Source of the DNA: Bactericera cockerelli
Lineage: Eukaryota > Arthropoda > Insecta > Hemiptera > Triozidae
NCBI GenBank assembly: GCA_024516035.1
Contig: CM044965.1
Span: 24,195,665-24,259,664 of the forward strand
Direction of reading: 5' to 3'
Length of the DNA: 64,000 nucleotides
Shown: positions 55,201 through 63,269 of the stretch, piece after piece
How the letters are laid out: every line of letters starts with the position of its first letter
How positions within the stretch are numbered: the first letter of the stretch is position 1
The notes under the pieces: model-generated
The model's input: only the letters and a program-made list of their open reading frames with translations
Told to the model about the DNA's origin: nothing
Database searches by the model: none
Program-made: the position numbers and the translations under genes

Positions 55201-55554
55201 AATATCCACAGTGGTACGAAGAAAGTACTAAATTACTCGTTTGACTTGTATTTCGTCAACACCCCTAAGGCAAAGTCTGTACTCCGAAGTGGAACTGTTA
55301 AACTCTCCAAGGCAATTGTCTGCCAAATGTAATGACAGGTCGAATTAAACGCCCCCCATTGTTTAGGGCACGAAAGTAAAAGTTCGATTTTATCTGAATC
55401 TGACGTATGGTGCAGTTATGGCAGAAATATTACGAACAATGCGAATCGAATCTCGTATTCGCATGTTGTTGAGTTTTTTTTGTGTATTACGTGACCTATA
55501 CTATCAATCGTCTTATTATTACGCTTTTGGGATATCAATTTTTTTTAAAATAAT
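55201..55554. other. Intronic sequence without clear features
   Basis: Nothing recognised. Confidence 0.45.
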
Positions 55555-55686
55555 AAAACTTTTTAGTAGAAGGTAACCACCCGGCGAGGTTAATGCGTAC
55601 AACATTTTCTACCACCCAACCCAAAGAGTCTTATTATTATATGGTCATATACTCAAATACATGAGGAAAAAATTAGCGGATACCTT
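55555..55686 (-). mobile_element. SINE1 tail/body fragment
   Basis: TTTTTAGTAGAAGGTAACCA, CCGGCGAGGTTAATGCG, TTTTCTACCACCCAACCC, ATATGGTCATATACTC. The head is missing. Confidence 0.75.
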
Positions 55687-55696
55687 CTTATTATTA

Positions 55697-55865
55697 TTAT
55701 ATTATTATGCTTTATTAGGTAAGACAAAGTAAAATAGAATGAAATTATAAAGAAAAAATAAATATATTGAACAAAGAAACAAGAACAAAAAAGAGAATAA
55801 AGCTAATGGCCTACCTAAAGGGCGGGGTTATTGCCTGTGGCAATCTCTTCCACCCAACCCTTTTG
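55697..55865 (-). repeat. NG repeat, long copy
   Basis: TATTATGCTTTATTAGGTAA, GAACAAAGAAACAAGAACAA, GGCCTACCTAAAGGGCGGGG, CTGTGGCAATCTCTTCCACC. A reverse SINE3-like head remnant (ACTGAGCTAATCG) follows at 55910. Confidence 0.75.
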
Positions 55866-56825
55866 AAAGCCTAACTAAAATAAGTGACTACTTTCGGCTA
55901 TCTTACCACTGAGCTAATCGTGCGATCAAATATTTTTCTTGTTGTTGTTGGTTTTGTTGGTGCTATTTTTTATGACCTTTCATTTTTCTGCATGACTGCT
56001 GTAATTAATCTTATGATTACGTGTTTGGTTTTTGGTTTTTAATTCAACAATGACTATTGAAACTATTTCAATTAATGTAATCTCCCAATCTTCATTCTGC
56101 AGAATGATTAATATTCTGAATTTTCAAAACAATATTAAGAATGGTGCACAAAGGTCAAGTGATTGTAGATTTTTTTAGTTCAAGGACGTTTTATGGTTAA
56201 AAATTTCTGATGAATTGTTTTATTTTTTTACGTGTTTATAATTACATTCTTTTTTAAAACTAGAGAATTTTAAAACTCTAATTAAGTTATAAGGTGAAAA
56301 TATCTGATGAATTCATTTTTTTTTTTTTTTTTTGCATAGAAGGACTTTCCATTGTTGAGAATATTCATTGGATAGAAAGCAAGGTGAGATTACATTATAC
56401 AGAAATGGCCCTGGTCGATTCTTTTTTTTAATAACTATTTTATTCAAAATGCATAATTATTATGATTGGCATGGTAAACAAACTGAAACTCCTAAGATAC
56501 TGAAAGAGTGACTTTATAAATTCAATTTTAGTCTGGTTTATGTGGGAGCACCCCCAGAACATTTTCCCACCGGTCGCGCCTGGTAAGCACCTAACTACCA
56601 TTGCATAGAGGTGGATTAATACTTTATGATACAGACAACCCCCTGAGGCAATGGAGACTGCTAATGTTGTACTTCCTGGTTCCTGCGTCTGGTTATAAAT
56701 TTTATTATCTTGTGTTGATAAAGAGCGAAACGGCTCTTTTGCGTTGCGATAAAACGTGTATAGAATAATACGCAAGACTCTTTATAATAATAATATTATA
56801 AACAATATAGTAAACATAATATTAT
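55866..56825. other. Intronic sequence, mostly featureless
   Basis: AT-rich. At 56543-56583 the short word GTGGGAGCACCCCCAGAACA, CCCACCGGTCGCGCCTGG recurs from 3870 and 13170. It is a dispersed repeat fragment. No gene. Confidence 0.45.
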
Positions 56826-56828
56826 AAT

Positions 56829-57005
56829 AAACAGGGAGTAGACCAGCAGTCTGGGTGGGGGACTATAAACAGGGAGTAGACCAGTATTGGCTTGGTTCTG
56901 GGGGCCCTTGTCAATTATTAGCCTCCTTGTAAAGATAGTGGTAGAAGTGCTGAGTCATTCCTCCACTGTCTGGCTACCATCGTTCACGATGACGCCACCC
57001 TATGA
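56829..57005 (-). mobile_element. GC5 repeat, reverse, with about 1.5 tail units
   Basis: AGGGAGTAGACCAGCAGTCT, then GGGGGACTATAAACAGGGAG, then the body GGTTCTGGGGGCCCTTGTCA to TCACGATGACGCCACCCTAT. See 26238. Confidence 0.8.
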
Positions 57006-57007
57006 TG

Positions 57008-57215
57008 AATAATAATATTGCCTTATTTTTACTGCCCGATTAAGACTACGAAAGTCCCATTATTCCAGCAGTAAGCCCAAGACTCATTATTATGTGGTGA
57101 AAATCCCATATGGGAGGACAACTTCTCATGTCACGGCTGGGTTTCGAACCCACGACCTCTGGAATCTCGGGATTCACAGAGTTCCGCCTTTTCCACTGAG
57201 CTACCGGGATAGCAT
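57008..57215 (-). mobile_element. SINE6, reverse copy
   Basis: Starts with the 3' end (TAATATTGCCTTATTTTTAC, GCCCGATTAAGAC, TCCCATTATTCCAGCAGTAA) and ends with the head GGTTTCGAACCCACGACCTC / CCACTGAGCTACCGGGA. The TTGTCCTCCC body is present. It is followed at 57217-57272 by an NG fragment (ATCCTAACTAAAGGGTGGGG). Confidence 0.8.
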
Positions 57216-57469
57216 ATATCCTAACTAAAGGGTGGGGTTATTGCCTGTGACAATCTCTTCCACCCAACCCTTTTAGATAAAAAGCAAAGAAGTAGATCTC
57301 TTCTAACCCTGAAGCTTATGTTTTTTATCTCTCGTGTTGTGACTAGTGAGCTAGTGACTCACTGAGTCGTGGTCCAGACTCGAGTCTGTTTCCTTGTGGG
57401 GAACCGGTCTGATGAGTCATCAGGCTTTGCTATAATAATAATAATCATTACACCGACCTCAGTAGCTTG

Positions 57470-57700
57470 ATCAATATTTATATCGCAAGTCATTGCTTAG
57501 CGTCGCGTCGGTATCTTACACAGTACGCAATCCGTGACTTAGCGCCACAGAGGTATTACAAAAACGTCTATTAATTCCGCCCTTAGTATTGGTTTTACCC
57601 ATCTAAGAGAGTACACAAATCGAGACGCATAAGTCTTTTTTTGCAATAACTCCGTGGCGCTAAGTCTTGGATTGCGTACTCTGAGGGGAAAACTAATAGA
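57470..57700. repeat. Second copy of the GCTTAGCGCCACAG repeat
   Basis: GTCATTGCTTAGCGTCGCG, ACAGTACGCAATCCGTGACT, TAGCGCCACAGAGGTATTAC. The right half contains the complement (ACTCCGTGGCGCTAAGTCTT, GGATTGCGTACTCTGAG). The element is therefore an inverted repeat, a foldback MITE in this copy. A short SINE2 head word (ACCGACCTCAGTAGCTTGAT) precedes it at 57453. Confidence 0.7.
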
Positions 57701-57704
57701 TGGG

Positions 57705-57945
57705 CACTTGGGCAGGCTACAACACAGACCACAAGCGTCTACAGTAGCTCCTGTTTCATGGCTACGAAATAGAAAAACGGCTGTGAAACACTCATCTTTT
57801 TTTTTTTCTTTTAAGGCGGCGGCGGACTTGTAACATTAAGGTCGGTGGTTCAAGTCCCGGTTTCAGCGTAGATTTAAGTATAGCGAGTTTGAGTAGTTGT
57901 GATATCGCGAAAGTGATTGACACAAATGTGATAATTCGTTTATCA
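57705..57945 (+). mobile_element. SINE3 3' fragment followed by SINE2
   Basis: 57705-57795: GGGCAGGCTACAACACAGAC, CACAAGCGTCTACAGTAGCT, CTGTGAAACACTCATC (SINE3 end). From about 57813: GGCGGCGGACTTGTAACATT, GGTCGGTGGTTCAAGTCCCG, ATTTAAGTATAGCGAGTTTG, AGTTGTGATATCGCG (SINE2, 5' end truncated). Confidence 0.78.
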
Positions 57946-58054
57946 TATTTGTATATAATTTGAGATAGTACTTTTGCCTTAGGTAAATGTACAATGTACG
58001 CAGTAAAAGTTTTAATCAGATAGGTGGTATACCAATTTATTATTATCATATATA

Positions 58055-58245
58055 CAGGGTTGTTTTTTGAATGATGAGCTGTGCTGTGTAGTACAACCGT
58101 TTGTATCTCAGTACAATGTGTTACACTGTTAAACAGATAATGTGAATGTCCTGTACTTGTGCCTCGGGTATGTCTAGAATGAATGCAGTAAAAGTTTCAA
58201 TCAGATACCTTATGGATTATGATCATGTATACAGGGTAGTTGTAG
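58055..58245. repeat. Two ATACAGGGT half-elements, direct repeat
   Basis: TATACAGGGTTGTTTTTTGA at 58052 and TATACAGGGTAGTTGTAGTG at 58230. Before each comes a shared block (GTACAATGTACGCAGTAAAA/GAATGCAGTAAAAGTTTCAA, AATCAGATA). Related to the CAGGGTG MITE ends, but without a complementary partner. Confidence 0.5.
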
Positions 58246-58360
58246 TGAACCTACGGTGGTCTAAGCCCTAGGTGCAAATCTCGGTCAAACCATGGAATTT
58301 ATTAGGTACCTGGAAAGATACTTAAATTCTTAACATATCTTAACATAATTCTTAACTTAA

Positions 58361-58660
58361 CGAATAGCTTAGTGGTTGAGCACTCGCTTGCCATGCGGAA
58401 GGTCCCGGGTTTGAACCCCCGTGCCGACAAAAAATTGTATTCAAAATTTGGTTACAGTTGTTTGTAAGGTATACCTTCCGGTGCGCTCGTGTTGACCCAG
58501 CACCTAAATGGGAAGTATTGTGTCACTTCTCGCCCATCAGAGAGGAGGCATACAGGGCATACTACGAGATGGGCAGGCTACAACACAGACCACAAGCGTC
58601 TACAGTAGCTCCTGTTTCATGGCTACGAAATTTAAAAGGCTGTGAAACACTCATCTTTAG
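58361..58660 (+). mobile_element. SINE3, full-length copy
   Basis: A reference copy. Head ATAGCTTAGTGGTTGAGCAC, TTGCCATGCGGAAGGTCCC and GGGTTTGAACCCCCGTGCC (B-box region). Body GGTATACCTTCCGGTGCGCT, CACCTAAATGGGAAGTATTG. It holds a local duplication GGCATACAGGGCATACTACG. 3' end CGTCTACAGTAGCTCCTGTT and GGCTGTGAAACACTCATC. Confidence 0.87.
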
Positions 58661-59019
58661 AAAAAGATAGGCTAGTATCCACCCAGTATTTGGATAGACA
58701 TGCGTGTATTTCTGCAATGTGCTTAATTTACTAGTAGGAACTTAATACCAGTCTATAATAAGTAATAGTACTTGCATTATGGTGCTACAGTCTATAGGAC
58801 AAGCTAGATCGATATCAGGTATCCTTTCTCGGGATCAAATATCACCACATACCTACATCGAGATCAGATAATTCTGCATTCTAGATTGAGGTTGATGAAC
58901 TTTCGTTTTTTTTGCGTATGCGTCTTGATGTGTGGCCATTTCTGCAATGTAGGATAGTGTTGCTTTTGCTACTACTGCTGTTATAGTCGATATTTTTTAA
59001 AATGTGGGTTGTCCAATAA

Positions 59020-59165
59020 ACAGAGGGGAGTAGACCAGCATTGGCTTGGTTCTGGGGGCCCTTGTCAATTATTAGCCTCCTTGTAAAGGCAGTGGTATAA
59101 GTGCTGAGTCATTCCTCCACTGTCTAGCTAGAATCGTTCACGATGACGCCACCCTATGATGATGA
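59020..59165 (-). mobile_element. GC5 repeat, reverse, minimal tail
   Basis: GGGAGTAGACCAGCATTGGC, GGTTCTGGGGGCCCTTGTCA, to GTTCACGATGACGCCACCCT. Only part of one tandem tail unit is present. Confidence 0.78.
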
Positions 59166-59594
59166 TGGGTTGGCCAATGACCATTGACCATGTGTGATAC
59201 ATTTTCAAATAAACAATTTGTTCCTCTTCTTTTACTCTACCTTGAATTGAATTGAATTGAATTTTTATTGTTATTTTACCTTTCGGTGTGTACAATTTCC
59301 TTTTTTTTTGGCATTGGTTGGCAAGGCCATTCCATACAGCCATAAAATTTTATTTTATTATTTTACATTTTAGGAATAAAAAATGCATGTAAAAAATAGG
59401 TACCTAGACAATTTCCTTATTGATAGATTAAACTAATAATGATAAAATTAAGACTAATTCTAAATGGTTTTTGCAATAAATATTTACTGTTCTATCTTAG
59501 AAGCCAAGTAAAAATGGCTTAGGATGGGTCTCTCTCTGAATACAAAAAAAAAATATTTTTGTTATTGTTTGATTTATCGAATTTCCATGTATAT

Positions 59595-59742
59595 TGATCC
59601 TATTTCCTCAAGTCAGGACGTTGAAACCAAATAGAATCAATGGACATGAAAGGAGCCTAGACATTGGATTTGGGCGTCCATATAATCCTCTCACCACCGT
59701 GATTTAGGTATCAATACCTATCTCACGGACACGTAATTTCAC
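59595..59742 (+). mobile_element. SINE4 3' portion
   Basis: CTCAAGTCAGGACGTTGAAA, TAGAATCAATGGACATGAAA, GAGCCTAGACATTGGA, TGGGCGTCCATATAATCCTC, CCTATCTCACGGACACG. It is the complement of the 3' part of the 29696 copy, without head or core. Then, up to 59935, there is a local inverted word ACCCTTCAAAGGGT and a direct repeat GGAGCGGATC..ATCAAGTCTCCTG (59800-59870). Confidence 0.78.
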
Positions 59743-59984
59743 TTTCTCTCCTTTGGAGGGTAATTATTACCCTTCAAAGGGTATTACACCAGGAGCGGAT
59801 CATATCATCAAGTCTCCTGGTGTTGTAACTTCCGGAGCGGATCCGAAGATCAAGTCTCCTGAAGTTGTTTGGTTCATAATGCGGGGAGGTTATTTTATGA
59901 TGGACTCTGATGTCCATATTATTATTATTTAATTCCTAATTTATTGGTTTATTGATTTTCCTCTTATTCTTCTTGCTTCCTCAG

Positions 59985-60659
59985 AAAGAGAAAGACTTGG
60001 AGCTGACCGCGCGGATCGGCAAGGAACTTCTCGCCACCAATCAGAAGCTAGAGTCCACGGTAGCCTCCCTCGACAACGAGCTACGAGTCGCCAACGAGAA
60101 CATCACACAGCTCACTCATGAACTGGTTCAGAAAAATGAACTGCTCACCATACTCACCAACGATGCTCAGGACTCTGAAGATGACTCAGGTAAGAGACTC
60201 GCTCGTGACCTGGTTCAGAAAAATGAACTGCTCACCATACTCACCAATGACGCTCAGGACTCTGAAGATGACTCAGGTAAGAGACTCGCTCGTGAACTGG
60301 TTCAGAAAAATGAACTGCTCACCAATGATGCTCAGGACTCTGAAGATGACTCAGGTAAAAGACTCGCTCGTGAACTGGTTCAGAAAAATGAACTGCTCAC
60401 CATACTCACCAATGACGCTCAGGACTCTGAAGATGACTCAGGTAAGAGACTCGCTCGTGAACTGGTTCAGAAAAATGAACTGCTCATCAATGATGCCCAG
60501 GACTCTGAAGATGACTCAGGTAAGAGACTCGCTCGTGAACTGGTTCAGAAAAATGAACTGCTCACCATACTCACCAATGATGCACAGGACTCTGAAGATG
60601 ACTCAGGTAAGAGACTCGCTCGTGAACTGGTTCAGAAAAATGAACTACTCACCGAATAG
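59985..60659 (+). CDS. milt: milton/TRAK, coding exon 3 with tandemly repeated 5' splice sites
   Basis: Starts after AG at 59984, phase 0: KEKDLELTARIGKELLATNQ. This continues the coiled coil and includes the CC1-box-like motif (L-T-A-R-I-G-K-E-L-L, residues 643-652; the usual first Ala is Thr), a dynein-adaptor signature in TRAK proteins. The minimal exon ends at 60189 (68 codons plus G), right after DAQDSEDDS. Further donors with GT at 60277, 60355, 60442, 60520 and 60607 end the exon in the same phase. Using later ones adds repeats of about 29 or 26 residues (GKRLARELVQKNELLT core). The frame stays open to a TAG at 60657-60659. By comparison with the family, the first donor is the ancestral one, and the open extension up to the stop need not be translated. 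The gene continues beyond the window. Confidence 0.93.
   Translation, partial: KEKDLELTARIGKELLATNQKLESTVASLDNELRVANENITQLTHELVQKNELLTILTNDAQDSEDDSGKRLARDLVQKNELLTILTNDAQDSEDDSGKRLARELVQKNELLTNDAQDSEDDSGKRLARELVQKNELLTILTNDAQDSEDDSGKRLARELVQKNELLINDAQDSEDDSGKRLARELVQKNELLTILTNDAQDSEDDSGKRLARELVQKNELLTE
60112..60656 (+). repeat. Exon-intron junction tandem repeat, 87/78-bp units
   Basis: Units are GTAAGAGACTCGCTCGTGAA, CTGGTTCAGAAAAATGAACT, GCTCACCATACTCACC, AATGACGCTCAGGACTCTGA, AGATGACTCAG. Donor spacing is 87, 78, 87, 78, 87. The 78-bp form lacks nine bases (ATACTCACC, Ile-Leu-Thr). Unit 3's donor is GTAAAA rather than GTAAGA. All lengths are multiples of three. The unit combines the 3' end of the exon with the first 17 bases or so of the intron, so the duplication spans the splice site. 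Confidence 0.95.
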
Positions 60660-60975
60660 AGACTCATAAAAGTCTCATAACTCATTTTATATGAACTGGG
60701 TCAAAAAATGAACTACGCAACTGCCCGGTTAAAGAATTATCTACAACTTATTCATGTACTGATTTAGAAATATGAACTATTCACGTGGTTAGAGACTCAT
60801 AACTCATTCATGAACTGGTTCAAAATAATGAACTACTCACCAAGGTAAAGACTCACAACTCACTCATAAACTTGTAAAGAAATGATCACTATACTCACCA
60901 ATGATTCTGAGAACTCTAAATATCACCTAGGTACCTTGGACTGGTTCAGAAAAATGACTCCTCACTAATAAAGTT
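60660..60975 (+). repeat. Decayed copies of the exon 3 repeat
   Basis: About five degenerate units follow the stop: ATATGAACTGGGTCAAAAAA, CATGTACTGATTTAGAAATA, TTCATGAACTGGTTCAAAAT (with CAAGGTAAAG, a donor-like word, GT at 60845), CTCATAAACTTGTAAAGAAA with CTATACTCACCAATGATTCT, and TTGGACTGGTTCAGAAAAAT. They carry stops and indels in all frames. The array is therefore an old and repeatedly amplified structure, of which the first six or seven units have been kept open or recently homogenised. Confidence 0.85.
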
Positions 60976-61263
60976 TTCAAATTAAAATAAAATCGCAAAA
61001 CCCCCACTACCTATTTCCAAGTACATATCCTACAATTTCTATCCCATATATTCCGTACAATATGGTGTACATCATGTAAAAAAGCCCCACCCACACTCAC
61101 AATACGGTTAATTACACACTCTAATGAAACATGCTTCACTTTCTGATTGAATGACCATTCATAATGAGATTAATGAGTAATGAACTAATGAATCGCGTGT
61201 AATACATCCGATCGTGAATTACTACCATAATAATCATGTGTGATTTCAGAGTATTCAATACAA

Positions 61264-61485
61264 TAATAATAATACTCTTTAGTGGAAGGTAACCACCAGG
61301 CGAGGTTAATGCTCAAAGCATTTTCTACCACCTAACCCTCCGAGTCTTATTATTATGTGTTCATGAACTCAAAGTAATGAGACAAAACTTTATGGACTGG
61401 GTGGGATCCGTTGGTTCGAATCCCACCCAGTGCATAATTTTTTCCTCATTACCTGCATTACCAGACTAGCGCGTTATAATCATGT
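61264..61485 (-). mobile_element. Chimeric SINE1: reverse tail joined to inverted head
   Basis: It starts as a reverse SINE1 (CTCTTTAGTGGAAGGTAACC to GAACTCAAAGTAATGAG, TGGACTGGGTGGGATC). The next segment, CCGTTGGTTCGAATCCCACC CAGTGCATAATTTTTTCC, is in the opposite orientation, followed again by reverse head words (TACCAGACTAGCGCGTTA). The centre is thus inverted relative to its flanks. Confidence 0.75.
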
Positions 61486-61570
61486 GTTATTCAGAGTATT
61501 CAATACAAAAATAGAATGGACATCTAAACTCATTCACACATAAACAATTTTAATTGTTTAACAATACCAA

Positions 61571-61769
61571 GCACTGGTAGTCAAGTGGTTAACGCGCTAG
61601 TATAGTAATCCGGGTAGCGTTGGTTCGAATCCTACCCAGTGCATGAATTTTTCCTCATTCATTTGAGTTTGTGACCACATAATAATAAGATTCTGAGGGT
61701 TAGGTGGTAGAAAATGCTTTGTGTATTTACCTCACCTGTTGGTTACCTTCCACTATGGAGTGTTATTAT
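61571..61769 (+). mobile_element. SINE1, plus copy
   Basis: GCACTGGTAGTCAAGTGGTT, GTTGGTTCGAATCCTACCCA, GAGTTTGTGACCACATAATA, GTTACCTTCCACTATGGAGT. About 12 bp (AGGGATCC region) are missing before the B-box. Confidence 0.85.
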
Positions 61770-61940
61770 AGTATGCTTTATTAGGTAAGACAAAAATATA
61801 TACAGTAAAATACAATTAAATCATAAAGAAAAAATAAATATATTGAGCAAAGAAACAAGAACAAAAAAGAGAATGAAGTTAATGTCCTACCTAGAGGGCG
61901 GGGTTATTACCTGTGGCAATCTATTCCACCCAACCCAATA
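61770..61940 (-). repeat. NG repeat, long copy
   Basis: TAGTATGCTTTATTAGGTAA, AGCAAAGAAACAAGAACAAA, GTCCTACCTAGAGGGCGGGG, CTGTGGCAATCTATTCCACC, CAACCC. Directly adjoins the preceding SINE1, as at 55697 and 3955. Confidence 0.78.
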
Positions 61941-62404
61941 ACACTTAAAAAAAAGTGTTATGTATTATTATAGCAAAGTTCTTATGTGCTGTATATTTTT
62001 AATTATGTGTGAATTACTGTCTCATGCACACATAGCACGGTGTTCTGGGTGTTAATTATCTCTATATATATAAATGAGAATATTGTGTTATACAATCCAT
62101 CACCATGGACTATTTTGTTTCCTATATTAGGTATTATTACTCTACATTCTTGGGTGTGAACACATGTCTTTCATTACGTGTCCTATTCGCTCTTGTAATT
62201 AGCAGTTCTTTGTGTTGGACAATTAACATTTCCTCTATGTATGTATGTGTGAGATAACCAGAGAAATAATGAGATACTGCAGGTACTGACTACTCTGTAG
62301 ATAAGTACATCAACTATGTATGCCAAACTGTAATTGAATGACTTCAAATTGGCAAACTTTTGCTTTGAACCATCAAATATTAGATCTTATTTATACTGAT
62401 GGTT

Positions 62405-62530
62405 CAAATAGATTGGGTGGAAGAGATTGCCATAGGCAATTACCCCGCCCTTTAGTTAGGACTTATATTATGTTTTTATATATTTTTCTATTCTTTTTCA
62501 TTTTTATTGTATTACACCCTTTAAGGCTAA
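62405..62530 (+). repeat. NG repeat, plus copy
   Basis: GATTGGGTGGAAGAGATTGC, CCATAGGCAATTACCCCGCC, TTTAGTTAGGACTTATATTA, then a T-rich end. Confidence 0.75.
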
Positions 62531-62970
62531 TGTTGAATAATACTTATAAGTCATCACTTATCTGGGAATGCTAGAGCAATAATGATACTTCTATCTTAAA
62601 TAGGTTATATTACTAGCATAAGATCCTCTATCTATATTATATTATAAGAACTGTGGGCAGAAAATATTATCATCTTCGTTGAACCATATTGACTTCAAAT
62701 TGCTAATTTTTCGTGAGGAACTAATTACGTTTGGGCGGGACGAAGATTTCGATTAACTCAGTACCTTGTTAACAGAACATAAATAGTTGCTAATCTCTTC
62801 TAGTACAACTTCTCAATTTTCTGTTTATACTGATTATAGATACCTACTGATTTGCACAATACTGCTCTAGTTTTGTGTGTACAAGATTAGGAGCCTCTGT
62901 AATTAAGTTGAAAGTTAAATTAATCTGGCGCTTTTTGAGATCGAGATAATTATTATCTCATAGTGATAAT

Positions 62971-63269
62971 AGACTTTAGTGGAAATAACCAACAGGCGAG
63001 GTTAATGTTCGAATCATTTTCTACCACCTAACACCCTCAGAGTTTTATTATTATTAATAATAACACTAACACTCTTTGTTGGAAGGTAACCACCAGGTGA
63101 GGTTAATGTTCAAATCATTTGCTACCACCTAACCCTCAGAGTCTTATTATTATGTGGTTACAAACTCAAATTAGTGAGGAAAAATTCATGCATTGGGTGG
63201 GATTCGAAACCAACGGATCCCTACGCTACCTGGATTACCAGACTAGCGTCTCAACCACTTGAATACCAG
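62971..63269 (-). mobile_element. SINE1, reverse, with duplicated tail
   Basis: The tail is present twice (ACTTTAGTGGAAATAACCAA..., then AACACTCTTTGTTGGAAGGT...). It is followed by a full body and head down to GGATTCGAAACCAACGGATC, TACGCTACCTGGATTACCAG and CTTGAATACCAGT. This is the same tail-duplicated form as at 33049. From 63270 the pogo/Tigger-like word (TTTCTCTTATATTCAGGTTG, ATCCAGGTTCCACTGT) adjoins. Confidence 0.8.

Larger units (their letters stand above)
53480..59984 (+). other. milton intron 2, about 6.5 kb
   Basis: GT at 53480-53481 (GAG|GTAAGT) and AG at 59983-59984, after TTCTTCTTGCTTCCTCAG. It separates phase 0 codons GAG and AAA. Contents are mobile elements, listed individually. 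No nested gene was found. Confidence 0.9.

Noticed and set aside
60190..60659. Treating the whole open frame to the TAG at 60657 as the C-terminus of a short milton protein
   Set aside because: The conserved coiled coil of the family continues well past this point, and a consensus splice donor sits exactly at the expected exon end. A truncated product ending here is possible as a retained-intron isoform but is not the default reading.
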